The notes under the pieces were generated by a model. The model had not been told where the DNA came from and did not search any database. It saw only the letters and a list, made by a program, of their open reading frames with translations. Shown here piece by piece: positions 1-5,866 of a DNA stretch of 5,866 bases. The stretch is from positions 1 through 5,866 of the forward strand of contig CAJWLW010000307.1 of the NCBI GenBank assembly GCA_913042885.1. Direction: 5' to 3'. The DNA comes from an uncultured Lentisphaeria bacterium. GTDB taxonomy: Bacteria; Verrucomicrobiota; Lentisphaeria; JABSQK01; CAJWLW01. Position numbers and translations under genes: made by a program. Positions within the stretch are counted from its first letter, which is position 1. Every line of letters starts with the position of its first letter.

Positions 1-2
1 CG

Positions 3-74
3 CATCTGGATACCGGCCAGCACAACAAACTGGAAATCATCTACGCGGCGGCTCATAAGCACTGGGAGATTTAG
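3..74 (+). CDS. C-terminal end of an unidentified upstream protein (partial)
   Basis: An open frame runs in from the left edge and ends at a TAG at 72-74, giving 23 visible residues that start HLDTGQHNKL and end KHWEI. Most of its codons end in G or C, as in the three complete genes downstream, which supports it being real coding sequence. I do not recognise the family from this short tail; it does not look like the C-terminus of E. coli SdhB or SdhE, which sit near sucA in some genomes. It is 173 bases upstream of sucA and the sucA promoter lies between them, so the two need not be co-transcribed. No function is assigned. Confidence 0.55.
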   Translation, partial: HLDTGQHNKLEIIYAAAHKHWEI

Positions 75-78
75 AATC

Positions 79-120
79 GCGCCGGCGCTTCAAAAACGCT
101 TCCGGACGTCGGTTCGGCGC
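79..120. repeat. GC-rich inverted repeat after the upstream gene
   Basis: GCGCCG at 79-84 can pair with CGGCGC at 115-120 across a 30-base loop, and 79-88 (GCGCCGGCGC) is itself a perfect 10-base palindrome. It lies 4 bases after the stop of the upstream gene, where a terminator would be expected. No T-run follows either arm, so it does not qualify as a standard intrinsic terminator. It may be a weak attenuating structure, or chance in GC-rich DNA. Confidence 0.25.
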
Positions 121-144
121 CGCGGCAAGATGGCAGCCGCTGAC

Positions 145-173
145 TTGGATTTGTGCTGTAAGATCATTATACT
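145..173 (+). promoter_or_regulatory. Probable sigma70-type promoter of the sucA-sucB-lpd operon
   Basis: The -35 box is TTGGAT at 145-150 (TTG of TTGACA conserved). After a spacer of exactly 17 bases comes the -10 box TATACT at 168-173, which matches TATAAT at five of six positions. Transcription would begin near 180, leaving a leader of about 68 bases before sucA. This stretch is visibly more AT-rich than its surroundings. It is the best promoter match I found upstream of the operon. The call is from sequence match only. Confidence 0.6.
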
Positions 174-176
174 TAT

Positions 177-199
177 CACGTTGTCACGATTCGTGCGTG
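177..199. promoter_or_regulatory. Dyad at the predicted transcript start, possible operator or 5' hairpin
   Basis: CACGA at 185-189 and TCGTG at 191-195 form a perfect inverted repeat around one base. An outer pair, CACG at 177-180 and CGTG at 196-199, extends the symmetry with a 4-base bulge on the left. TCACG also occurs as a direct repeat at 176-180 and 184-188. Placed over or just after the predicted +1, this could be a repressor site or a small hairpin at the 5' end of the mRNA. I cannot assign it to a known regulator. Confidence 0.3.
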
Positions 200-237
200 C
201 CAATGTGTGGAAAGTTGTTCCCCAAGCCATCCATTGC

Positions 238-244
238 AGGGTGA
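238..244 (+). promoter_or_regulatory. Shine-Dalgarno site of sucA
   Basis: AGGGTGA lies just before the ATG at 248. The AGGG core ends 6 bases from the start codon, a normal spacing. It supports 248 as the sucA start. Confidence 0.7.
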
Positions 245-247
245 AAC

Positions 248-2962
248 ATGGATAAGCTGTCATATCTCAACAACGCCAACGGTGCGTTCATCGACGATCT
301 GTACCGACGGTACATCGATGATCCGCAGTCGATCGAGCCTTCCTGGCAGCGCTTTTTCGAGGGTGTCGAATACACGACCCAGCGCAAAGAAGCCGACGAA
401 GAGGTCAGCACCAGCGACAAAGAAGTCGCGGCGATGAAGCTGATTAATGCTTACCGGGAACGCGGCCATCTTTTGGCCAAGACCAACCCGGTACGGCCGC
501 GCCGCTATCACATGTCGGATCTGAACCTTGATTTTTTCGGGCTCACCGAGATGGATCTCGATCTCGAGCTCGACGTCAGCAGCCAGGTCAAGCTCGAACG
601 CACCACGTTGCGCGCCATCGTGCGGCATCTGAAGAAGACCTATTGCCGTTCGATCGGTGTCGAGTACCGGTACATACCCGATTCGCGGATCCGGCGCTGG
701 CTCAACCGCCATATGGAATCGAACGGCAACGATCCGGCATTCACCGATGAAGAGCGCGGTCGGTTCCTGAAGAAACTGGCCAAGGCGGTTGGTTTCGAGA
801 AATTTTTACACGTCAAGTACGTCGGTCAGAAGCGCTTTTCTTTGGAAGGCTGCGAGGCGTTCATTCCGGCGCTTGACGCGGTGTTTCAGCAAGGTTCCGA
901 GCTGGGTGTGCGAGAGTTCGTCCTGGGCATGGCCCATCGCGGGCGGCTGAACGTGCTGGTGAATCTCTTCGGCAAATCTTACGAGCAGATGTTTTCACAA
1001 TTCGAAGGTGGCGCATTGCCGGAAGACGTGTATGGCGACGGCGATGTCAAATATCACCAGGGGCATTCAGCGGACATTATCACCGACAGCGGCGCGCCGT
1101 TGCACCTTAGCCTGGCTTTTAACCCGTCGCATCTGGAAGCCGTCTGCCCTGTCGTGCTCGGCAGCGTGCGTGCCAAAGGCGAGCGCATGTTCAAGGGCGA
1201 TTTTTCCAAGATCGTCCCGGTCGTGGTGCATGGCGATGCTTCAATTTCAGGACAGGGCGTTGTTTACGAGTGCGCGAATCTGAGCGCGCTCGATGGCTAT
1301 TCGACCGGCGGCACGATTCATATCGTCATCAACAATCAGGTCGGTTTCACTGCGAACTATCGTGAGATGCGCTCAAGCCTGTACTGTACCGACATTGCCA
1401 AGGTGACCGAGTGTCCGGTGTTCCATGTCAATGCCGACGACACCGAATCCGTGATTCATTGCGCCCAGATGGCGGTCAAGCTGCGGCAGGAATTCGGCAT
1501 CGATGTGTACATCGACATTCTCGGCTATCGCCGCCACGGTCACAACGAAGGTGACGATCCGAATTTCACACAGCCGTTGCTGTACAAAGCGATCTCCCGC
1601 CACCCCACGGTCCTCGACATTTACACCAAGACCCTGATCAAGGACAAGGTGATGGACGGGGACGAGGCACAGAAGATCGGGACCGATTTCCATGCCGAGC
1701 TGCAGGACAGCCTCGACGACGCCCGCGAGCACAAGCCGTCGATCGAAGTGGATTTTCTGGGGCGGCAATGGAGCGGCTATCGGCCGGCACAATCGGAAGA
1801 TTTCGATCAATCGGTAGACACCGGCGTGCCTCGCAAGAAGCTGATGAAGATTGCAGACACTCTCGTTGCCGTGCCGGACGGGTTTACGATCTATCCGAAA
1901 ATGCAGCGCATCATTGACGGCCGCAAGCAACTTATTTTCGAAGAGGGCCAGGTGGACTGGGGCCTGGCGGAGTTGCTTGCTTACGGTTCGCTGCTGACTG
2001 AGCAAGTGCCGGTTCGTATCTCCGGACAGGACTGTAAGCGCGGCACATTTGCTCATCGCCATTCGGTGTTGTTCGATGCCAATGACGAGACCGAGTACCT
2101 GCCGCTGAACCATATTCAGAAACGCCAGGAGCGTCTGCAGATTTACAATTCGCATTTGTCGGAGTACGGCGTCATGGGTTTCGAGTACGGCTATGCCGTG
2201 GCGATGCCCAATGGTCTGGTTATCTGGGAGGCCCAGTTCGGAGACTTCGCCAATGGCGCCCAGATCATCATCGATCAGTTCATCAGTTCGGCGGAATCAA
2301 AGTGGCAGCGCATGTGCGGTCTCGTGCTGTTCTTGCCGCATGGTTACGAAGGCCAGGGGCCGGAGCATTCCAGTGCGCGCATCGGCCGCTATCTGGAGCT
2401 GTGCGCCGAACTCAACATGATCGTCTGCTATCCGACAACCGCTGCAAACATGTTCCACCTGCTGCGCCGCCAGATGCATACGGAATTCCGCAAGCCGCTG
2501 ATCGTGATGACGCCGAAAAGTCTGCTGCGCCATCGCCTGACGCGTTCCGACGTGACCGAACTGACAGTCGGTCGGTTTCGCGAAATCATTGACGACGATG
2601 CCGCCGACCCGAAGACGGTCAAGCGTGTGCTGCTATGCTCCGGCAAGATTTATTACGAGCTCCTCGAGTACAAGCAGGCCGCGGATATTGATTCAGTGGC
2701 GATTGTGCGGCTCGAGCAACTCTATCCATACCCCAGAAAACAGGACGCTGCGCTGCGTGAGAAGTATGGCGCCGCCGAATGGATTTGGGTTCAGGAGGAA
2801 GCTGCCAATATGGGGGCATGGATTGCTGTGCGCGACCGTTTCGAAGGCATCGTATTCCGGCTCGTCTCCCGGAAGGAATCGGCGAGTCCGGCGACCGGTC
2901 TCGCAGCGCGACACAAGGTAGTCCAGCAATCTCTCGTTGCCGATGCTTTCGCTGGCCAGTGA
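248..2962 (+). CDS. sucA: 2-oxoglutarate dehydrogenase E1 component (thiamine diphosphate-dependent)
   Basis: This cytoplasmic TCA-cycle enzyme decarboxylates 2-oxoglutarate on thiamine diphosphate and succinylates the lipoyl arm of E2o (EC 1.2.4.2). It has 904 residues, against 933 in E. coli. In order: the N-terminal E1o segment (about 5-40, with LNNANGAFIDDLYRRY), the ThDP-binding half (about 185-500) and the transketolase-like central and C-terminal parts (about 565-900). His230 (in GMAHRGRLN) and His270 (in DVKYH) align with the active-site His260 and His298 of E. coli. Asp330 (HGDA) and Asn363 (INNQVGF) fit the Mg-ThDP ligands. Also seen are YRRHGHNEGDDP (428-438), FGDFANGAQ (664-672), LPHGYEGQGPEHSS (696-709) and, near the end, ESASPATG. 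The start is fixed by the Shine-Dalgarno site and the conserved N-terminus. Many segments resemble Bacteroidota/Leptospira-type E1o more than E. coli (see findings). No frameshift or lost catalytic residue is visible. Confidence 0.97.
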   Translation: MDKLSYLNNANGAFIDDLYRRYIDDPQSIEPSWQRFFEGVEYTTQRKEADEEVSTSDKEVAAMKLINAYRERGHLLAKTNPVRPRRYHMSDLNLDFFGLTEMDLDLELDVSSQVKLERTTLRAIVRHLKKTYCRSIGVEYRYIPDSRIRRWLNRHMESNGNDPAFTDEERGRFLKKLAKAVGFEKFLHVKYVGQKRFSLEGCEAFIPALDAVFQQGSELGVREFVLGMAHRGRLNVLVNLFGKSYEQMFSQFEGGALPEDVYGDGDVKYHQGHSADIITDSGAPLHLSLAFNPSHLEAVCPVVLGSVRAKGERMFKGDFSKIVPVVVHGDASISGQGVVYECANLSALDGYSTGGTIHIVINNQVGFTANYREMRSSLYCTDIAKVTECPVFHVNADDTESVIHCAQMAVKLRQEFGIDVYIDILGYRRHGHNEGDDPNFTQPLLYKAISRHPTVLDIYTKTLIKDKVMDGDEAQKIGTDFHAELQDSLDDAREHKPSIEVDFLGRQWSGYRPAQSEDFDQSVDTGVPRKKLMKIADTLVAVPDGFTIYPKMQRIIDGRKQLIFEEGQVDWGLAELLAYGSLLTEQVPVRISGQDCKRGTFAHRHSVLFDANDETEYLPLNHIQKRQERLQIYNSHLSEYGVMGFEYGYAVAMPNGLVIWEAQFGDFANGAQIIIDQFISSAESKWQRMCGLVLFLPHGYEGQGPEHSSARIGRYLELCAELNMIVCYPTTAANMFHLLRRQMHTEFRKPLIVMTPKSLLRHRLTRSDVTELTVGRFREIIDDDAADPKTVKRVLLCSGKIYYELLEYKQAADIDSVAIVRLEQLYPYPRKQDAALREKYGAAEWIWVQEEAANMGAWIAVRDRFEGIVFRLVSRKESASPATGLAARHKVVQQSLVADAFAGQ

Positions 2963-3030
2963 CGGCTGTTACGCTCGGCGGGCCACCGACTTCCCGACAC
3001 CAACCCCATTGGGCAACCAAGTACCACAGC

Positions 3031-3058
3031 TTGACACCCGACACTTGACACCTGATAC
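3031..3058 (+). repeat. Four tandem 7-base repeats upstream of sucB
   Basis: Four adjacent heptamers fill this stretch: TTGACAC (3031-3037), CCGACAC (3038-3044), TTGACAC (3045-3051) and CTGATAC (3052-3058). Copies 1 and 3 are identical. Each of the others differs from them by two bases. A further CCCGACAC occurs at 2993-3000 and matches 3037-3044 exactly. The array ends 8 bases before the sucB ATG and lies in a C/A-rich gap of 104 bases that has no gene and no clear terminator. It looks like a short intergenic heptamer satellite. Whether it affects expression is unknown. Confidence 0.75.
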
Positions 3059-3061
3059 ATT
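3031..3061 (+). promoter_or_regulatory. Possible internal promoter for sucB-lpd
   Basis: TTGACA at 3031-3036 is a perfect sigma70 -35 hexamer. The candidate -10 boxes are poor: GATACA at 3054-3059 (three of six, spacer 17) or TACATT at 3056-3061 (four of six, spacer 19). Either would start transcription at or next to the sucB ATG and give a leaderless mRNA. The TTGACA occurs inside a repeat, so it may be there by chance. Confidence 0.22.
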
Positions 3062-3066
3062 ACCTT

Positions 3067-4443
3067 ATGAGCAAACTGGAAATTACCGTGCCGGCTGCCG
3101 GCGAGTCCGTTAGCGAAGGCGACATTGCCCGATGGTTCAAGGAAGACGGCGACATTGTCGAACTCGACGAGCCGTTGCTCGAATTGGAAACGGATAAGGC
3201 CTCCTTAGAGATTCCCAGTCCCGGTAGCGGCTGCCTGAGTATCACGGTGCCCGAGGGCACGACAGTTCTGGTCGGGGAAGTGGTTGGACACGTCGACACC
3301 GCCCAGCTCGAACAAGCCGAACGTCCGCCACAGGCAGACGAAGCGGATCCGTCCGTCACCGGGCAGACGGAGACGGCGGAGGTCGAGAGCGCCGAAGAAG
3401 ACACGATCAAGGCTTCTACCACGAAGAACGTCGAAATGCCGTCGCCTGCCGCCCGCAAGCTGATGGTCGAGAATCAGGTTTCAGCACAGGACGTGCCCGG
3501 TACCGGCAAGGGCGGGCGCATAACCAAGGCCGATGTGCTGCGATATATCAAAGAGCGCGATGACATGGAAGCGACGGCCGACATCGACCGGTTCGAAAGC
3601 AAGGCGCCACCACCGCAGCCCGCCGATAGCGAACCGGCGAGACCGGCGGGGAGGGATGAAACGGCGCCGATGAAAGGAGCTCCTGCGCCTGCGCCGCCAC
3701 CAGGTGCGCCGGCGGCACCAGCGGCGCCAGCACCGCCCGGATCCCGGCCGACACGTCGGGAGCACATGAGCCGCCTGCGCCGAACTATCGCCGAGCGCAT
3801 GGTATCGGCCAATCAGTCGATGGCCCTGCTGACGACGTTCAACGAAGTCGACATGTCCAAAGTCATGGAGATGCGCACGAACTACAAAGAAGCGTTCAAG
3901 AAAAAGTACGACGTCAACCTCGGGTTCATGTCGTTCTTTATCAAATCGGCGACGCAGGCGCTGATGGATTTTCCGGCGATCAACGCCTATGTCGAGGAAG
4001 ACGATATCGTTTATCACGATTACTGCGACATCTGCATCGCTGTCGCGACAGCCAAGGGCCTGGTGGCGCCAGTGTTGCGCGACACGCAGACGTTGTCGTT
4101 TGCCGACGTGGAGAAGACGGTTTACGATCTGGCGAGCCGCGGCCGCAACGGCGAACTGTCGATCAATGATCTGACGGGCGGCACGTTTACGATCACCAAC
4201 GGCGGTGTGTTCGGTTCAATGCTCTCGACGCCGATCGTCAATCCCCCGCAGAGCGCTATTCTCGGGATGCACAACATTGTCCAGCGCCCGACTGTGGTTG
4301 ACGGTGAAGTCGTGATTCGTCCGATCATGTATGTGGCGCTGTCGTACGATCACCGCATCATCGATGGTGCCGAGGCCGTGAAGTTCCTGGTGACAGTGAA
4401 GCAGTTCATCGAAAACCCGTCACGCCTGCTGATCCAGATCTGA
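3067..4443 (+). CDS. sucB: Dihydrolipoyl succinyltransferase, E2 component of 2-oxoglutarate dehydrogenase
   Basis: This is the core of the complex: it carries the succinyl group on a lipoyl arm and transfers it to CoA (EC 2.3.1.61). The 458 residues comprise one lipoyl domain (about 3-77; lipoylated Lys44 in ETDKAS), an acidic linker (about 80-118), the E1/E3-binding domain (about 123-163; [20 protein letters not shown]), a Pro/Ala linker (about 180-228) and the catalytic domain (about 230-458). Catalytic His429 and Asp433 lie in [16 protein letters not shown] (256-263), LGFMSFF and the [11 protein letters not shown] stretch identify it as E2o rather than the pyruvate or branched-chain E2. 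It is longer than E. coli SucB (405) mainly because of the two linkers. ATG 3067 is the only good start, since TGA at 3046-3048 closes the frame upstream, but no Shine-Dalgarno site is visible. The gap to sucA is 104 bases; lpd follows after 8. Confidence 0.96.
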   Translation: MSKLEITVPAAGESVSEGDIARWFKEDGDIVELDEPLLELETDKASLEIPSPGSGCLSITVPEGTTVLVGEVVGHVDTAQLEQAERPPQADEADPSVTGQTETAEVESAEEDTIKASTTKNVEMPSPAARKLMVENQVSAQDVPGTGKGGRITKADVLRYIKERDDMEATADIDRFESKAPPPQPADSEPARPAGRDETAPMKGAPAPAPPPGAPAAPAAPAPPGSRPTRREHMSRLRRTIAERMVSANQSMALLTTFNEVDMSKVMEMRTNYKEAFKKKYDVNLGFMSFFIKSATQALMDFPAINAYVEEDDIVYHDYCDICIAVATAKGLVAPVLRDTQTLSFADVEKTVYDLASRGRNGELSINDLTGGTFTITNGGVFGSMLSTPIVNPPQSAILGMHNIVQRPTVVDGEVVIRPIMYVALSYDHRIIDGAEAVKFLVTVKQFIENPSRLLIQI

Positions 4444-4445
4444 GG
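4442..4445 (+). promoter_or_regulatory. Shine-Dalgarno site of lpd, overlapping the sucB stop
   Basis: GAGG at 4442-4445 shares its first two bases with the sucB TGA stop (4441-4443) and sits 6 bases before the TTG at 4452. This decides the lpd start and places re-initiation directly at sucB termination, which suggests translational coupling. Confidence 0.6.
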
Positions 4446-4451
4446 CGCGCT

Positions 4452-5852
4452 TTGTCAAACCAATATCAACTGATCGTGATCGGCGGCGGCCCGGGCGGCT
4501 ATGTCGCCGGCATCCGCGCTGCCCAGCTCGGCATACAAGTCGCCGTGATCGAGAAAGGCTCGACGCTCGGCGGCACCTGCCTGAACGTCGGATGCATCCC
4601 TTCGAAAGCCCTGCTCGATTCTACGGAGCTTTACCACCAGGCGAAGGAGAAGTTTGCCAACCACGGCATCAGTGTCGGTGACCTGCAGCTGGACCTGTCA
4701 CAAATGCTCGGACGCAAGGACGAAGTGGTTTCGGCGACCGTCGCCGGCATCGATTATCTGTTCAAGAAGAACAAGATCGATCGGTTTGTTGGTACTGGCA
4801 GTTTTGTCGATGCCAACACGGTCCGGGTCAGTGGCGAGAAAACCGAGGACCTGACCGCGGACAACGTCATTATCGCGACCGGTTCGGAGAGTACGCCGCT
4901 GGCGGTTGCACCGGTTGACGGTAAGCGGGTGATCACGTCGACTGAAGCGTTGAACCTGAGGGAGGTGCCGGGGCACATGGTCGTCATCGGCGGCGGCGCT
5001 ATTGGTCTGGAACTCGGATCGGTATTCGGTCGCCTGGGCTCGCAGATCACCGTCATCGAATTCATGGACAACATCATTCCGGGCATGGACAGCGATCTCG
5101 GCAAGGCCCTGCAGAAGGCGCTGCGCCCCCTGAACTTCAAGTTCCATCTGCAGACCGGCGTGACCGGCACCAAAGTCAGCGGCGACAAAGTCACGGTCAC
5201 AGCAACCGACAAGCAAGGCGAGGAACTCACTGTCGAGAGTGATTACGTTCTGGTCGCCGTCGGGCGCCAGCCTTATACAGACGGGCTCGAACTGGCAACG
5301 GCGGGCATTGAAGTGGATGACCGCGGTTGCATCCCGGTAAACGAGAAACTGCAGACGGCAGTGCCGCACATTTACGCGATCGGCGATGTCGTTGCCGGAC
5401 CGATGCTGGCACACAAGGCCGAGGAAGAGGGCGTTGCCGTGGTCGAATGGATCGCCGGAGAGCAGCCGCAACTCAATCACAACACGATCCCGGGCGTTGT
5501 CTACACGTGGCCGGAAGTTGCGGCGGTCGGCAAGACCGAGGAGGAACTGAAGGAAGCCGGCCGGGAGTACAAGGTTGGCAACTTCCCGTTCAAGGCCAGC
5601 GGCCGGGCCCGCGCCGCCGACGAGACCGACGGTTTCATAAAGGTCCTCGCCGACGCCGAGACCGACGAAATTCTCGGGGTCCATATGATTGGTCCGCGCT
5701 GTGCCGACCTCATTGCCGAAGCTGTCGTGGCAATGGAGTATCGTGCCTCGGCGGAAGACATCGGCCGCATCATCCATCCGCATCCGACCTTTACGGAAGC
5801 CTTCAAGGAAGCCGCGTTGATGGCAACGGACGACCGGGCGCTGCATTTCTGA
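4452..5852 (+). CDS. lpdA: Dihydrolipoyl dehydrogenase (E3), FAD-dependent
   Basis: E3 reoxidises dihydrolipoamide on E2 and reduces NAD+ (EC 1.8.1.4). One E3 often serves the pyruvate complex and glycine cleavage as well; its place here points mainly to the 2-oxoglutarate complex. The 466 residues are of normal family length. The FAD-binding motif GGGPGGYVAG is at 11-20. The redox disulfide is Cys43/Cys48 in GTCLNVGCIPSK. The NAD-binding motif VVIGGGAIGLELGS is at 177-190, and the second FAD motif YAIGDVVAGPMLAHKAEEEG at 308-327. The dimer-interface motif HPHPTFTEAF (442-451) gives catalytic His444 and Glu449, the same numbers as in E. coli Lpd. There is no N-terminal lipoyl domain. The start is TTG: the next in-frame candidate, GTG at 4476, would remove part of the first beta strand. 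It is 8 bases after sucB and very likely co-translated with it. Confidence 0.96.
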   Translation: MSNQYQLIVIGGGPGGYVAGIRAAQLGIQVAVIEKGSTLGGTCLNVGCIPSKALLDSTELYHQAKEKFANHGISVGDLQLDLSQMLGRKDEVVSATVAGIDYLFKKNKIDRFVGTGSFVDANTVRVSGEKTEDLTADNVIIATGSESTPLAVAPVDGKRVITSTEALNLREVPGHMVVIGGGAIGLELGSVFGRLGSQITVIEFMDNIIPGMDSDLGKALQKALRPLNFKFHLQTGVTGTKVSGDKVTVTATDKQGEELTVESDYVLVAVGRQPYTDGLELATAGIEVDDRGCIPVNEKLQTAVPHIYAIGDVVAGPMLAHKAEEEGVAVVEWIAGEQPQLNHNTIPGVVYTWPEVAAVGKTEEELKEAGREYKVGNFPFKASGRARAADETDGFIKVLADAETDEILGVHMIGPRCADLIAEAVVAMEYRASAEDIGRIIHPHPTFTEAFKEAALMATDDRALHF

Positions 5853-5866
5853 GCGGTAGATGTCGG

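Noticed and set aside
79..120. Intrinsic terminator for the upstream gene
   Set aside because: An inverted repeat exists, but the loop is 30 bases and no T-run follows, so it is listed only as an inverted repeat.
151..168. CRP-like site overlapping the sucA promoter spacer
   Set aside because: TTGTG is present but the right half does not match TCACA at the required spacing, so the resemblance is no better than chance.
1373..2155. A 260-codon minus-strand open frame inside sucA
   Set aside because: It lies wholly opposite well-conserved E1o coding sequence and shows no domain or motif of its own.
2963..3030. Terminator between sucA and sucB
   Set aside because: Only weak stems are present (for example TTGG-GCAA-CCAA at 3009-3020, four pairs) and there is no T-run. 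Read-through from sucA into sucB is more likely.
3067..4443. SucB as the E2 of pyruvate dehydrogenase, suggested by its DKAS lipoyl motif
   Set aside because: The catalytic domain carries E2o signatures ([29 protein letters not shown]) and the gene follows an unmistakable E1o.
4698..5846. A 382-codon open frame on the minus strand, antisense to most of lpd
   Set aside because: The plus strand encodes a full-length Lpd with every catalytic motif. The antisense product has no recognisable motif, and long antisense frames are common opposite GC-rich codons.
5860..5866. Start of a following gene (ATG TCG G...)
   Set aside because: Only seven bases are visible and the sequence before the ATG has no convincing Shine-Dalgarno site. 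It could be a real start but cannot be supported from this window.

Overview
The window holds an almost complete 2-oxoglutarate dehydrogenase operon, in the order sucA (E1o), sucB (E2o), lpd (E3), all on the + strand. It begins with the last 23 codons of an unidentified upstream gene and ends 14 bases after lpd. The sequence suggests a bacterium of moderately high GC, by eye in the high fifties percent. It uses Shine-Dalgarno sites, a sigma70-like promoter and one TTG start. The gene order with lpd directly after sucB is common in Proteobacteria, especially gammaproteobacteria, so that is the best guess. The E1o protein, however, has many local signatures that I associate from memory with Bacteroidota- or Leptospira-type E1o rather than the E. 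coli type, so the placement is not secure.

Layout: 1-74 is the tail of an upstream CDS. 75-247 is the only clear promoter region, with a good -35/-10 pair at 145-173, a short dyad at the expected transcript start and a Shine-Dalgarno site just before sucA. sucA occupies 248-2962. A 104-base gap (2963-3066) separates sucA from sucB. It is C/A-rich and carries four tandem 7-base repeats ending just before the sucB start; two of them contain a perfect TTGACA hexamer. sucB occupies 3067-4443 and has no visible Shine-Dalgarno site. lpd follows after only 8 bases (4452-5852), starts with TTG, and its Shine-Dalgarno site overlaps the sucB stop codon.

How the genes work together: SucA uses thiamine diphosphate to decarboxylate 2-oxoglutarate and passes the succinyl group to the lipoyl arm of SucB. 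SucB transfers it to CoA to form succinyl-CoA. Lpd reoxidises the dihydrolipoyl arm through FAD and a redox disulfide, and reduces NAD+. All key catalytic residues I could place are present in all three proteins, with no frameshift or truncation, so the complex should be functional.

I see no undescribed multi-gene system here. The genes are core metabolism. The points worth a second look are the heptamer repeat and missing ribosome site ahead of sucB, the lineage signal in SucA, and the dyad at the sucA transcript start.
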